The notes below the pieces were generated by a model, which saw nothing but the letters and a program-made list of their open reading frames with translations, ran no database searches and was not told the origin of the DNA. This document shows positions 9,546 through 18,220 of a stretch of 64,000 nt of DNA, one piece after another. The translations under genes were made by a program, and so were the position numbers. How positions within the stretch are numbered: the stretch's first letter is position 1; each line of letters starts with the position of its first letter. Location: positions 36,330 to 100,329 of the forward strand of contig JAFUFL010000066.1 of the NCBI GenBank assembly GCA_017469935.1. Reading direction: 5' to 3'. The DNA is from Lachnospiraceae bacterium. Lineage in GTDB: Bacteria; Bacillota; Clostridia; Lachnospirales; Lachnospiraceae.

Positions 9546-11882
9546 TCAGAGCGCGCTCTTTCGGTAGTGTCCGGTGGTAAATACATTAGATTCCGTAAAC
9601 TCCCGAATCAGCGCCGAAGTTTCTCCGGCCGTTCCTCCCGACATATACCAGCGCAGGATCTCTTTCGTCTGCGCGCCGCTCTCCGTGGTAAAGCTGCAGA
9701 TCCATCCCGCCGCGCTCATGGCCGCAGGATCCTTTTTGCTGACAAAGCTGTGCAGAGAAAGCGGCTTGCTGTTGTAAATCACATTCGCGCAGTGGCCGCA
9801 CACGCAGCGCACCGGAAATTCCATTCCCATGCGGTCCCTCAGAGCAAAGAAAGCCTGCTCCCTGTGGGTGCACATTCCCGCCGTCTTCCTGACGCACCCC
9901 GCCGAGATCATCATCGGGATCCGGCCGTAAACGCTCAGGAGCTGTCGTCCTTCCGCGCCTTCAGTCAGAGGGATCATGTCTCTCGAAGACAGCTCCCATC
10001 CGAGGTTGACCATGTCGCAGTGCGCAAGAAGGAGATCTCTCGCTGCGGTGTTCCACTGATAGAGCGACCCGTCCCCGACGATCATACCGCGGTACCCGAT
10101 CTCTTCCAAAATAGTGAGCTCCTCGGGGTTTCTGGCCAGAACGCCGGCAAATCCCATGCCCGCCAGTATCCTGACGCTTTCTCTGCTGTCCACCCTGCAG
10201 ACATGCGGCAGGGCGATCAGGCAGCTTTTTCTCTCCTCCTTCGTGAGGGCCTCCATGATCTGCGGCGTCTCTTCCACAATGATCCTGGAGATGCCGCACT
10301 CTCTGGCGGCCCGCAGCTGCGCGGCCGTCGTGACCTGCGCCCAGACCTCGGGGAATTCCCCCGGCGCTCTGTGCTGTGCCGGTCTTTGCTTTTCTGTTGT
10401 ACGATCTTCGGCGGCGCTTTCTTCTGTCGTCCGGTCTCCGGCGGCGTAATCTGCCGTTGTGTGGTCTTCGGCGCCGTTATTTGCCATTGTACGGTCTTCG
10501 GCGGCACATTCTGCCGTTTTACCGCCCCGTGAGCGCGCAAGGAGTTCCTCCTCGAGCTTCAAAAGAGCCTCTCTGCGGAGCGCGTTGAGGGAAGCCACCG
10601 GCATAAAAATCTCGCCGTTTACTTCCACTACCAGTTTGTCAAATTCAAAGAGAGAGTCTCCGGTCTTTCGAAGACGTTTTTCGATCTCTTTTTCTTCCAT
10701 GGGCCGCTTCTGAGCGGTCTGTACGGCCTCTCCCTCTGTCGTAACAGTGACAGCCTGCCCGTTTCCGGACAGGTCCGGGGCCGACACGGTCAGCTTTGCC
10801 TTTTCTCCCGGAGTCAGTACGGCCGCCCCTATGATCTTTCTTTTGGGAAGTCCCGAGAGATACCTCTTCTCAATATCTGCAAGAATCCCCTCATCCGTGC
10901 CCGCATAGCCGGGCTTTGTGATGGTCAGGAGTTCTTTTCCGTTCCGCTTATAGTAATAGCCCGTACTCAGGTCCGTCCTCAGGTACAGAGACCTCAGACG
11001 GCGCATGTCTTCCGCATCGATTTTCCAGGGCTTCTTTCTGCCCTCTGCGTCCCATTTGACGTAATAGTCGATATATTTTCTGTAGAGCGCGGTGACGCCC
11101 GCCGCGTAATGAGGACTCTTCATTCTGCCCTCTATTTTGAACGAATCGATTCCCGCGTCGATGAGATCGGGGAGGATCTCGAGGACACAGAGGTCTCTCA
11201 TGGAGATCGGATACTGCTCCTTTCCCTTCCTCAGGCTGATCTCTTTTCCGTCCGCGTCCAGGATCGTATAGGGAAGCCGGCAGGTGCCCGCGCACCGGCC
11301 GCGGTTGCCGCTCCGGCCGCCGAGAAAGCTCGACATCAGGCACCTCCCCGAGTAGGAATAGCACATGGCGCCGTGGATAAAGCATTCGATTTCCACGGGT
11401 TCCTCTCTCTTTATGGTCCTGATCTCTTCCAGGGACAGTTCCCTGGCAGGTACGACTCTGCGGACGCCCAGTTTCTTGAGAAAGCGGACCGATTCAGGTG
11501 CCGCGCAGGACATCTGTGTCGAGGCGTGCAGCTCCAGTCCGGGACATCGGTCGTGAAGCGTGCGAACGACGCCCAGGTCCTGGACGATCACTCCGTCCAG
11601 TCCTTTCCGATAGAGGGACATGGCAAAATCGACCGTCTCCTCCAGTTCGCTCTCCTTGGTGAGCACGTTGAGGGTCAGATAGACTTTCTTACCGAAAATA
11701 TGCGCCTCTCTGATCGAGCGTATAATATCTTCCCGTGTGAAATTTTCCGCATATGCCCTGGCTCCGAATTTTTCTCCGCCAAGGTAGACGGCGTCCGCTC
11801 CCGCCGCCAGCGCTCCCAGAAACGCGTTTCTGCTGCCCGCCGGCGCGAGAAGTTCGACAAGCCCGTTTCTGCCGCTCCTCAT
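9546..11882 (-). CDS. U32 family protein with DUF3656 region (RlhA/TrhP-type RNA hydroxylation factor)
   Basis: 778 residues. The N-terminal U32 TIM-barrel opens with VELLAPAGS and GADAVYLGG. The U32 signature ECFIHGAMCYSYSGRCLMSS is near residues 163-182 with its conserved cysteines. A DUF3656-like insert follows, then a C-terminal half with further cysteines (CVCGHC) that could hold an Fe-S cluster. The family was annotated as collagenase-type peptidase, but characterised members (RlhA, TrhP) take part in prephenate-dependent hydroxylation of 23S rRNA or tRNA. The length and DUF3656 point to the RlhA group. Between the halves lies a low-complexity linker encoded by a 30-bp tandem repeat. 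Downstream of zapA, as in related genomes. Confidence 0.85.
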   Translation of the reverse strand: MRSGRNGLVELLAPAGSRNAFLGALAAGADAVYLGGEKFGARAYAENFTREDIIRSIREAHIFGKKVYLTLNVLTKESELEETVDFAMSLYRKGLDGVIVQDLGVVRTLHDRCPGLELHASTQMSCAAPESVRFLKKLGVRRVVPARELSLEEIRTIKREEPVEIECFIHGAMCYSYSGRCLMSSFLGGRSGNRGRCAGTCRLPYTILDADGKEISLRKGKEQYPISMRDLCVLEILPDLIDAGIDSFKIEGRMKSPHYAAGVTALYRKYIDYYVKWDAEGRKKPWKIDAEDMRRLRSLYLRTDLSTGYYYKRNGKELLTITKPGYAGTDEGILADIEKRYLSGLPKRKIIGAAVLTPGEKAKLTVSAPDLSGNGQAVTVTTEGEAVQTAQKRPMEEKEIEKRLRKTGDSLFEFDKLVVEVNGEIFMPVASLNALRREALLKLEEELLARSRGGKTAECAAEDRTMANNGAEDHTTADYAAGDRTTEESAAEDRTTEKQRPAQHRAPGEFPEVWAQVTTAAQLRAARECGISRIIVEETPQIMEALTKEERKSCLIALPHVCRVDSRESVRILAGMGFAGVLARNPEELTILEEIGYRGMIVGDGSLYQWNTAARDLLLAHCDMVNLGWELSSRDMIPLTEGAEGRQLLSVYGRIPMMISAGCVRKTAGMCTHREQAFFALRDRMGMEFPVRCVCGHCANVIYNSKPLSLHSFVSKKDPAAMSAAGWICSFTTESGAQTKEILRWYMSGGTAGETSALIREFTESNVFTTGHYRKSAL
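10395..10514. repeat. In-frame 30-bp tandem repeat (4 copies) inside the U32 gene
   Basis: Four consecutive, diverged 30-bp units at 10395, 10425, 10455 and 10485. Each encodes ten residues of the type AEDRTT followed by four variable residues. They form the hydrophilic linker between the DUF3656 region and the C-terminal half. Copy-number change would keep the frame. Confidence 0.85.
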
Positions 11883-11936
11883 CCGCTCTTCTCCTTATAG
11901 ACGTTTTTATTCCCGATTTCTTACAAGACATGTAAC

Positions 11937-11970
11937 TATTCAGCACCCCACGTCCCAAGGGTGCTGAATA
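11937..11970. repeat. Short palindromic copy (A) of the dispersed intergenic element
   Basis: Perfect 12-bp arms TATTCAGCACCC / GGGTGCTGAATA around a 10-nt loop containing CACGTCCCAA, between zapA and the U32 gene. The left end matches the left end of the 152-bp element at 16150 and the right end matches its right end, so this looks like the same element with the middle deleted. It may also work as a hairpin terminator. Confidence 0.75.
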
Positions 11971-11993
11971 ATTACCAAAATGGAGAGAGCAGC

Positions 11994-12338
11994 TCATTTC
12001 GGGCTGCTCTTTTTCTTTTTCTCAGCGCTCTGCAGTTTCATCTGCGCTGCGACAAGTTCGTGTTTGATATCATAGAGGTCATTCTCTTTTTTGTCAATAA
12101 TGCCCTGAAGCTCCTCATTTCTCGCCACCGCCTTAAAATAATCGTCCGCAATGTTGAGATTGAGAAGAAGATGTCTCATATCAACCGGAAGTTTCCCGAA
12201 TTCCGCGTCCGCGTTAAGTTCATCGATCTTACTGTTCAGGTAGTCGGCCACCTTGTGCAGGTACTCCTCGCTCTCGTACCCGCTCAGTGTATATGTCTTG
12301 CCTCCGATCACTACCTGTGCGTCTGTTTTTTCTGCCAT
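11994..12338 (-). CDS. zapA: Cell division protein ZapA
   Basis: 114 residues. The N-terminal globular head VVIGGKTYTLSGYESEEYLHKVADYLNSKI matches ZapA, followed by a coiled-coil helix ending in a basic KKKKSSPK tail. ZapA cross-links FtsZ filaments at the midcell ring. CAGGAGG precedes the ATG. It lies between ruvB and the U32 gene; ruvA-ruvB-zapA-U32 is a recurring Clostridia arrangement. Confidence 0.9.
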   Translation of the reverse strand: MAEKTDAQVVIGGKTYTLSGYESEEYLHKVADYLNSKIDELNADAEFGKLPVDMRHLLLNLNIADDYFKAVARNEELQGIIDKKENDLYDIKHELVAAQMKLQSAEKKKKSSPK

Positions 12339-12365
12339 TGTTGCCTCCTGTTTGTGCCTTATTTC

Positions 12366-13370
12366 TTACTCCTGCCCCTCATAAGGAATCCCCAGATGCG
12401 TGTAGGCCTCCTGCGTGGCCACCCTTCCTCTGGGCGTTCTGTTGATCAGTCCGTTCTGCAGAAGATACGGCTCCAAAAGGTCTTCGATCGTCCCCGGATC
12501 TTCTCCGATCGACGCGGCCAGAGTGTCCAGTCCCACCGGCCCGCCGCCGAATTTCTCGATCAGCGTCAGCAGAAAATTCCTGTCCGCCCTGTCCAGCCCG
12601 AGCTTGTCCACGTCCATCAGGTCCAGCGCCGTGCGCGCCACCTCCAGCGTGATCTTTCCGTCGTAGCGGACCTGCGCGTAGTCGCGGACGCGCTTCAGGA
12701 TCCTGTTGGCGAGTCGCGGCGTCCCGCGGCTTCTGCGGGCCAGCTCTCTGGCTCCCTCCTCGTCGATCTCGACGCGCAGCTTTTTCGCGCTGGCAAGGAC
12801 GATCTGCTTGAGCTCCTGCGTGTTGTAAAACTCCAGCCTGTGAATCTCACCGAACCGGTCCCTGAGCGGAGCCGATAAGAGTCCTGCTCTGGTCGTCGCG
12901 CCCACCAGCGTGAACTTGGGCAGATCCAGGCGGATGGACTTGGCCGCCGCCCCTTTGCCGATCAAAATATCGATGGCAAAATCCTCCATGGCCGGATACA
13001 GGACTTCCTCCACCTGCTTGTTCAGGCGGTGGATCTCATCCACGAACAAAATATCATTTTCCTTCAGCCCGTTCAGAATCGCCGCCATTTCTCCCGGCTT
13101 TTCAATGGCCGGTCCGCTGGTGACTCTCATATTGACGCCCATCTCGTTGGCGATGATTCCCGAGATCGTCGTCTTTCCGAGTCCGGGAGGTCCGTAGAAC
13201 AAAAGGTGATCCAGCGGCTCACCCCTTAACTTGGCCGCCTGAATGGAAATCCCGAGGCTCTCCTTGATCTTACTCTGTCCGATGTATTCGCTCAGCCGCC
13301 GGGGCCTTAAGGAGCCCTCAATGCGGCTGTCTTCTTCTGTGAAATTGGTTTCTATTGTTCTTCTCTGCAT
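12366..13370 (-). CDS. ruvB: Holliday junction branch migration ATPase RuvB
   Basis: 334 residues from the ATG at 13370, whose product begins MQRRTIETN like other RuvB proteins. An upstream in-frame ATG at 13409 would add 13 basic residues and is only 9 bp from the ruvA stop. Neither start has a clear ribosome site. Walker A is GPPGLGKTT, Walker B is LFVDEIHRL, then sensor 1 GATTRAG and the arginine-finger region SAPLRDRFG. The winged-helix C-terminal domain contains RTPRGR. RuvB forms hexamers that drive branch migration with RuvA. No ruvC is adjacent. Confidence 0.95.
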   Translation of the reverse strand: MQRRTIETNFTEEDSRIEGSLRPRRLSEYIGQSKIKESLGISIQAAKLRGEPLDHLLFYGPPGLGKTTISGIIANEMGVNMRVTSGPAIEKPGEMAAILNGLKENDILFVDEIHRLNKQVEEVLYPAMEDFAIDILIGKGAAAKSIRLDLPKFTLVGATTRAGLLSAPLRDRFGEIHRLEFYNTQELKQIVLASAKKLRVEIDEEGARELARRSRGTPRLANRILKRVRDYAQVRYDGKITLEVARTALDLMDVDKLGLDRADRNFLLTLIEKFGGGPVGLDTLAASIGEDPGTIEDLLEPYLLQNGLINRTPRGRVATQEAYTHLGIPYEGQE

Positions 13371-13418
13371 AAAATACCGATTCTTTTTCCGTCTTTGATT
13401 AAATGTCATTCTAAGGTG

Positions 13419-14093
13419 TTACAGGTACCGCAGCGCCGCTTTCAGGATGCTCTCTGTGTCTGTGAGTTCTTTCTGCTCCTTCTGCGCGTTCTCTTTACAT
13501 GTGCGGACCGCTTTTGCTGCTTCTGCACGTGAGTACCCGAGCGCTGTCAGCGCCTCGACCGCTTCTGCGGCGGCGTCATTCTGTCCGCTGTCTGCACCTG
13601 CTGCTCCTATTTCAGCCAGCGACACTCCTACGGCTCCTGCGCCCGCTCCGCCGGCTGTATTAGCAAGCATTTCCGCGTCCCGCATGCCTGCGACCTTGTC
13701 GCGAAGATCCAGGATCAGGCGCTCTGCTGTTCTCTTCCCCACGCCGGGAGCCCTGGAGATCATCTTGACGTCTCCCGCCATGATGGCAAACCGAAGATCA
13801 TCAGCAGTTCCCACTGACAGAAGGGCAAGTCCTCCCTTGGGACCAACTCCGCTCACAGTGATCAGAAGCTTAAAGAGCTCTAAATCATCCCTCGACATAA
13901 ATCCGTACAGTGCGATCTGGTCTTCTCTCAAATAGGTGTACGTGTAGACCATGACTTCCTCGTCGCGGTCTGCCGCCGCAAGTCTCTGTACGGTCTCTCC
14001 GGCGATTCTGACCTCATAGCCGACGCCGCCAACATCTATGACTGCCGCTCCGTCATAAACTGCGGCAACATATCCTCTTAAAAATGAAATCAT
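13419..14093 (-). CDS. ruvA: Holliday junction DNA helicase subunit RuvA
   Basis: 224 residues from ATG 14093 (MISFLRGYVA), preceded by AAGGAG; the open frame upstream is not conserved. Domain I is the OB-fold with DVGGVGYEV and the YTYTYLREDQIALYGF strand. Domain II has helix-hairpin-helix motifs (LLITVSGVGPKGGLALL and ISRAPGVGKRTAERLI). An Ala/Gly-rich linker leads to domain III (EAVEALTALGYSRAEAAKAV), which contacts RuvB. It binds four-way junctions. A good promoter lies just upstream at 14130-14158. Confidence 0.95.
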   Translation of the reverse strand: MISFLRGYVAAVYDGAAVIDVGGVGYEVRIAGETVQRLAAADRDEEVMVYTYTYLREDQIALYGFMSRDDLELFKLLITVSGVGPKGGLALLSVGTADDLRFAIMAGDVKMISRAPGVGKRTAERLILDLRDKVAGMRDAEMLANTAGGAGAGAVGVSLAEIGAAGADSGQNDAAAEAVEALTALGYSRAEAAKAVRTCKENAQKEQKELTDTESILKAALRYL

Positions 14094-14129
14094 TAAATGC
14101 AATGCTCCTTGAAACAAGTAGTGGCTTTC

Positions 14130-14158
14130 ATTATACATCCCCGGCAGACCTTTGACAA
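14130..14158 (-). promoter_or_regulatory. Promoter of ruvA-ruvB-zapA
   Basis: -35 TTGTCA (14158-14153), 17-bp spacer, -10 TATAAT (14135-14130), placing the start of transcription about 30 nt before the ruvA ATG. Confidence 0.8.
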
Positions 14159-14254
14159 ATTCAGGAATCGGGTGATTGTGATTGATTGTCAGCCTGTCAA
14201 TCCGGCGGTACTCCACTGTCAGAATCGCGACATAGCGACAAGAATGACGCCCAA

Positions 14255-14282
14255 GTGGTTGCGGAGCTCCCACCGCAACCAC
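14255..14282. other. Hairpin in the ruvA-leuD divergent intergenic region
   Basis: Perfect 10-bp inverted repeat (14255-14264 with 14273-14282, 8-nt loop) about 95 bp before the plus-strand dehydratase operon. No T-run follows and no T-box consensus is present. It could be an operator or leader hairpin. The rest of 14159-14377 shows an AT-rich AATATT inverted repeat near 14325-14346 and nothing else I can name. Confidence 0.5.
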
Positions 14283-14377
14283 TCCGCCGTCCCCTATGAC
14301 AATACTAAGTTCCAAAGTTTCCAATATTTCATTAATGTGTTAATATTAAGCAACAAATCTAAAAAAGGAGCACCACT

Positions 14378-14848
14378 ATGGGTAAAGTATTCCGATTTAA
14401 CAAAGATGTGGACACCGACCAGATCATCGCTTCCCAGTATCTTCTCTATCCTACTGTGGAAGAAATGAAAGCGCACACCTTCGAATCCCTGGATGCAAAT
14501 TTTGCATCTGAAGTAAAGCCGGGCGATTTCGTCGTCGCGGACAGCAATTTCGGCTGCGGCTCCTCCCGCGAGCAGGCTCCCGCCGTCCTCAAGGCACTGG
14601 GCGTCCGTGCCGTTCTGGCTCCTTCCTTCGCCAGGATCTTCTACAGAAATTCCATCAACATAGGACTTCCCGCTATCGTCTGTGACGGTCTCTATGACGC
14701 GGTCAGGACCGGAGACGAGATCGAACTGGATATGGAGAAAGGCATTGTAACCTTTGGCGAGCAGACTTTTTCCTGCACAAAGCTTCCTGTTCATCTTCAG
14801 AAAATTCTCGATCAGGGCGGCCTGATCAGTTCTCTCAACGAGATGTAA
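14378..14848 (+). CDS. leuD: Aconitase-family small subunit, LeuD type (pair 1)
   Basis: 156 residues. It carries the swivel domain of heterodimeric (iso)propylmalate/homoaconitate dehydratases: DVDTDQII, the substrate-loop motif YLLYP, then FGCGSSREQAP and FARIFYRNSINIGLP. In characterised archaeal enzymes the loop (YLVY versus YLRT) separates isopropylmalate from homoaconitate specificity; YLLY is closer to the former. AAAGGAG precedes the ATG. The partner large subunit follows after 33 bp. The order small-large is the reverse of the common leuC-leuD order. The true substrate (isopropylmalate, citramalate/methylmalate or another) cannot be settled from sequence alone. Confidence 0.85.
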   Translation: MGKVFRFNKDVDTDQIIASQYLLYPTVEEMKAHTFESLDANFASEVKPGDFVVADSNFGCGSSREQAPAVLKALGVRAVLAPSFARIFYRNSINIGLPAIVCDGLYDAVRTGDEIELDMEKGIVTFGEQTFSCTKLPVHLQKILDQGGLISSLNEM

Positions 14849-14881
14849 TCCTGTACGATTAATACTTTGGAGGATACCACT

Positions 14882-16132
14882 ATGGGAATGACAATAGCCG
14901 AAAAGATCATCGCGCGCGCCGCGGGCGTCGAGACCGTGCGCGCCGGTGAGATTCATACCGTCACGCTCGACTATCTGATGAGCAACGACGGAACAACTCA
15001 TCTCACTATTGATATGTACAATAAGCTTCGCAATCCGCGCATTGCGGACAAGAGCAAGCTCGTCTGGATCGTCGACCACAATGTGCCCTGCGACAGCCCC
15101 AAGACGGCGGCGTCACAGAAGAAGATGCGCGATTTTGCCAGAGAAAACGGAATCACGTTCTATGAAGGCGCGGGCGTATGTCACCAGATCATGTGCGAGA
15201 AGCATGTGGTGCCCGGCCAGCTCATCTTCGGAGCGGACAGCCACACCTGCGCATACGGCGCGCTGGGCGCCTTCGGAACCGGCGTCGGCTGCACGGATTA
15301 TCTCTACGGCATGGTGACGGGCGGCTCCTGGGTCATGGTGCCCGAGACGCTCCGCTTCAACCTGACCGGAAAGCTCGCCGATCGCGTGACTGCCAGAGAC
15401 CTGATTCTGACCATCATCGGCATGATTGGGGCAAACGGTGCCAACTACCACGCCATGGAATTTGTGGGCGACGGCATGAAGAACCTGACCATGAGCGACC
15501 GCATCTCCATCTGCAACCTCTGCGTGGAAGCAGGTGCCAAAACAGCGCTCATGGAAGTGGACGACATCACAATGGCTTACCTCGAGGAGCACGGCGGCAG
15601 AAAGCCGGCGGCCTGCTTTAAGAGCGACGACGACGCTGTCTTCGAAAAGACTTACGACATCGACCTCTCCACGATCGTCCCCGTAGTGGCAAAGCCCCAC
15701 TTTGTGGACAATCTGGCCCCCGTCGACGACGTCAAGGGCGTCAAGATCAACGAGGCCTTCCTCGGCTCCTGCAACAACGGCCGCATCGAGGACCTGCGCC
15801 TTGGCGCTTCCATCATCAAGGGACACAAAGTCGCCGACAAGGTGCGCTTCCTCGTCGTTCCTGCGAGCCAGGAGGTCTACAGACAGGCCCTTCGCGAAGG
15901 CCTTCTCGACATCTTCATGGAGGCCGGCGCCATGGTCATGAACCCCAACTGCAGCGTCTGCTGGGGAAGCTGCCAGGGCGTCATCGGCGCAGGCGAGGTT
16001 CTGATCAGCACCGGAACCCGCAACTTTAAGGGCCGCGCCGGCGACAAGAACTCCTTCGTCTACCTGGGAAGCGCCGCAACTGTCGCGGCATCCGCCATCG
16101 CGGGCGAGATCGTATCGCCTTATACCTATTGA
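14882..16132 (+). CDS. leuC: Aconitase-family large subunit, LeuC type (pair 1)
   Basis: 416 residues from ATG 14882 with GGAGG 7 nt upstream. Aconitase landmarks are HQIMCEKHVVPGQLIFGADSHTCAYGALGAFGTGVG and the 4Fe-4S ligands: one Cys in GSCNNGR and two in NCSVCWG near residue 360. The usual texts are GSCTNGR and PxCGPCLG, so the cluster region is divergent although the three cysteines remain. The central segment (IIGMIGANGANYHAMEFVGDG) resembles Clostridia LeuC. It forms a heterodimer with the preceding small subunit. A dispersed repeat element separates it from pair 2. Confidence 0.85.
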   Translation: MGMTIAEKIIARAAGVETVRAGEIHTVTLDYLMSNDGTTHLTIDMYNKLRNPRIADKSKLVWIVDHNVPCDSPKTAASQKKMRDFARENGITFYEGAGVCHQIMCEKHVVPGQLIFGADSHTCAYGALGAFGTGVGCTDYLYGMVTGGSWVMVPETLRFNLTGKLADRVTARDLILTIIGMIGANGANYHAMEFVGDGMKNLTMSDRISICNLCVEAGAKTALMEVDDITMAYLEEHGGRKPAACFKSDDDAVFEKTYDIDLSTIVPVVAKPHFVDNLAPVDDVKGVKINEAFLGSCNNGRIEDLRLGASIIKGHKVADKVRFLVVPASQEVYRQALREGLLDIFMEAGAMVMNPNCSVCWGSCQGVIGAGEVLISTGTRNFKGRAGDKNSFVYLGSAATVAASAIAGEIVSPYTY

Positions 16133-16149
16133 TCAGTTATTTAACTAAC

Positions 16150-16301
16150 TATTCAGCCCCCACGTCCCAAATGCTTCGCATTCGGGACTGTGGCGTCCAG
16201 AGGCGCTCCGCGCCTTGTCCGCCCCGGAAAAAAGATCAAAAACGTTCCGGTGAGCAAGCCCCCCGGACCTTATTTTGATCTTTTTCCCGGGGTGCTGAAT
16301 A
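16150..16301. repeat. Dispersed intergenic element, full-length copy (B)
   Basis: 152 bp between the two dehydratase pairs, bounded by near-perfect inverted ends TATTCAGC.CCC / GGGGTGCTGAATA. Inside are a first hairpin (GTCCC...GGGAC), a shared core reading GCGCCTTGTCCGCCCCGG, and a long stem GGAAAAAAGATCAAAA / TTTTGATCTTTTTCC (16226-16241 with 16273-16287) that encloses TCCGG...CCGGA. Copies are at 36954-37105 (full), 30053-30119 (right part) and 11937-11970 (ends only). It contains no reading frame of note. Confidence 0.85.
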
Positions 16302-16322
16302 ATTTAAGAATCGAGGTAAACA

Positions 16323-16817
16323 ATGGAACAATTTACAGGCAAAGTATGGCTGCTCGGCGACGATATCGACACGGATATCATCATTCCCACCGAGTACCTG
16401 GCCCTCAAGACAGTGAAAGACATGGCGCCTTACGGCTTCAGCCCCCTCAGACCGGAGCTGGCCGCTAAGATCCGGCCCGGCGACATCATCGTGGCCGGCA
16501 AGAACTTCGGCTGCGGCTCCTCCCGCGAGCAGGCGCCGGAGGTCATCAAGGCTCTCGGAGTCCGCGCGGTCATCGCGCGCTCCTACGCCAGGATCTTCTT
16601 CCGCAACGCGATCAACAACGGCCTTCTTCTCATCGAGAACGACACTCTCTGTAACGATGTCAAAGAAGGGGACGAGATCACGGTAAATGTCGGCGATTCC
16701 ATCGAGTACAAGGGCAAAACATACCCCATCTCCGCTCTCCCCGACAACCTTCTCGACATTCTCGAGGCCGGCGGCCTGGTCAAGGCGATGCAGAAGCTCA
16801 ACGGGATTATAAAGTAG
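16323..16817 (+). CDS. leuD: Aconitase-family small subunit, LeuD type (pair 2)
   Basis: 164 residues. Same fold as the pair 1 subunit: DIDTDIIIPTEYLALKT, NFGCGSSREQAPEVIKALGVRAVIA, YARIFFRNAINNGL. The substrate-loop motif is YLAL instead of YLLY, so the two pairs probably differ in substrate preference. GAGG lies just upstream of the ATG. It is followed after 11 bp by its large subunit. It may be an isopropylmalate isomerase or a relative acting on citramalate/methylmalate or dimethylmalate; I cannot decide. Confidence 0.83.
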   Translation: MEQFTGKVWLLGDDIDTDIIIPTEYLALKTVKDMAPYGFSPLRPELAAKIRPGDIIVAGKNFGCGSSREQAPEVIKALGVRAVIARSYARIFFRNAINNGLLLIENDTLCNDVKEGDEITVNVGDSIEYKGKTYPISALPDNLLDILEAGGLVKAMQKLNGIIK

Positions 16818-16828
16818 GAGGAAGGCAC

Positions 16829-18133
16829 ATGGGATCCACTTTAATCGAAAAAATATTTGCTCATAATATCGGTGCCGACTCCGTAAAAGCCGGCGATATC
16901 ATTACCGTGAATGTCGACCGCGTGATGATCCACGATATTTTCATTCCTTTTGTAAAAGACAAGTTCGAGGAGATGGGATTTACAAAGATCTGGGATCCGG
17001 ACAAGACGGTCCTGATCTACGACCACCTGGTACCGGCCAGCCAGCTGGATGATCCCCGCCATCACCACATCGGCGACGAGTTCTGCGACAAGTACGGGGT
17101 CAAAAACGTGCATCGCTCCGACGGCATCTGCCATCAGCTCATGACGGAGGCCGGCTATGTGAAGCCCGGCGATGTGGCCTTCGGCACGGACTCCCACACC
17201 GTCACCTACGGCTGCGTGGGCGCCTTCTCCACCGGAATCGGCTACACGGAGATGGCCAGCATTCTGGGCACCGGCAAGCTCTGGGTGCGCGTCCCCGAGA
17301 CCATCCGCGTCAACATCGAGGGAGAGCTTCCTGAGGGCGTCACGTCCAAGGACATCATCCTGACCATTATCGGCGACCTCCGGGCAGACGGCGCCACCTA
17401 CAAGTCCCTGGAATTTGCGGGCAGCACCGTGGACGCCATGTCTGTGGCGAGCCGCATGACCATGTCCAACATGACCGTTGAGTGCGGCGCCAAGTGCGGC
17501 CTCTTCTCTCCGGATGAAAAGACGGCGCAGTACTGCGGCCTGGACGGCCTGGACGATTTCCTCACGACCCTTCACGGCGACGAGGACGCCAACTATGCAC
17601 AGGTACTGAATTACAGGGCGGAAGATTTTGCCCCCGTAATGGCCTGCCCGTCTCAGGTCGACAAAATCAAGCCAGTCTCCCAGGTCATCGCGGAAGCTGC
17701 TTCCCTGGAAGAAGGAAGCGTTGTTCCCGGTGTCGGTCTCATCGAAGGAGGTTCCGTCCGCGTAGACCAGGTCTTCATCGGCTCCTGCACCAACGGGCGC
17801 CTCGAGGACCTGCAGGCAGCAGCCGCTGTCCTGAAGGGCAGACAGATTGCTCCTTTTGTCAAGCTGATCGTCACGCCTGCCAGCCGCAAGATCTACAGAG
17901 AAGCTCTCGCTGACGGCACGCTGGACATCCTCGCCGAGGCGGGCGCCATGATCACCACGCCCGGCTGCGGCCTCTGCTGCGGCAGAACCGGCGGCATCCT
18001 GACCGACAACGAAGTCGTGGTCGCCACCAACAACCGCAACTTCCTCGGCCGCATGGGCACCTCCAAGGTCAATATTTACCTGGCTTCGCCCATTACTGCT
18101 GCCAGGTGTGCGTTGGCAGGAAGAATAGTATAA
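16829..18133 (+). CDS. leuC: Aconitase-family large subunit, LeuC type (pair 2)
   Basis: 434 residues. GDVAFGTDSHTVTYGCVGAFSTGIGYTEMASILGTG matches the aconitase core. Iron-sulfur ligands are in GSCTNGR (canonical) and PGCGLCCG, followed by NNRNFLGRMG. Compared with pair 1, the mid-region (GDLRADGATYKSLEFAGSTV) is more divergent and the cluster motifs are more canonical. AGGAGGAA precedes the ATG. The operon ends at a bidirectional terminator shared with the convergent ilvC. Confidence 0.83.
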   Translation: MGSTLIEKIFAHNIGADSVKAGDIITVNVDRVMIHDIFIPFVKDKFEEMGFTKIWDPDKTVLIYDHLVPASQLDDPRHHHIGDEFCDKYGVKNVHRSDGICHQLMTEAGYVKPGDVAFGTDSHTVTYGCVGAFSTGIGYTEMASILGTGKLWVRVPETIRVNIEGELPEGVTSKDIILTIIGDLRADGATYKSLEFAGSTVDAMSVASRMTMSNMTVECGAKCGLFSPDEKTAQYCGLDGLDDFLTTLHGDEDANYAQVLNYRAEDFAPVMACPSQVDKIKPVSQVIAEAASLEEGSVVPGVGLIEGGSVRVDQVFIGSCTNGRLEDLQAAAAVLKGRQIAPFVKLIVTPASRKIYREALADGTLDILAEAGAMITTPGCGLCCGRTGGILTDNEVVVATNNRNFLGRMGTSKVNIYLASPITAARCALAGRIV

Positions 18134-18169
18134 CTCGGGAGGTTGTGACACACCACCCACATCTCAATC

Positions 18170-18204
18170 AAAAAAAGCAGAGGCCTCTCGACCTCTGCTT
18201 TTTT
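18170..18204. terminator. Bidirectional terminator between leuC (pair 2) and ilvC
   Basis: GCAGAGG / CCTCTGC stem (18177-18183 with 18192-18198) with six A before and six T after, so it can stop transcription on both strands. It lies between two convergent operons. Confidence 0.88.
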
Positions 18205-18220
18205 ATATTTGTGTGTTGCG

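Noticed and set aside
11937-11970. Plain rho-independent terminator
   Set aside because: It could act as one, but both ends match the ends of the larger dispersed element and there is no T-run, so the repeat explanation is preferred.
14084-14155. Possible 23-codon leucine-containing leader peptide before the dehydratase operon
   Set aside because: It overlaps the ruvA start and promoter on the other strand, has only four Leu codons in no run, and is more than 200 bp from the operon with no attenuator after it.
14255-14282. T-box leader for the leucine genes
   Set aside because: A good hairpin is present but the T-box consensus AGGGTGGNACCGCG is not found on either strand. The same check was negative upstream of tyrS and ilvB.
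16841-18160. 439-residue minus-strand open frame opposite leuC (pair 2)
   Set aside because: Antisense shadow of a gene with canonical Fe-S motifs.
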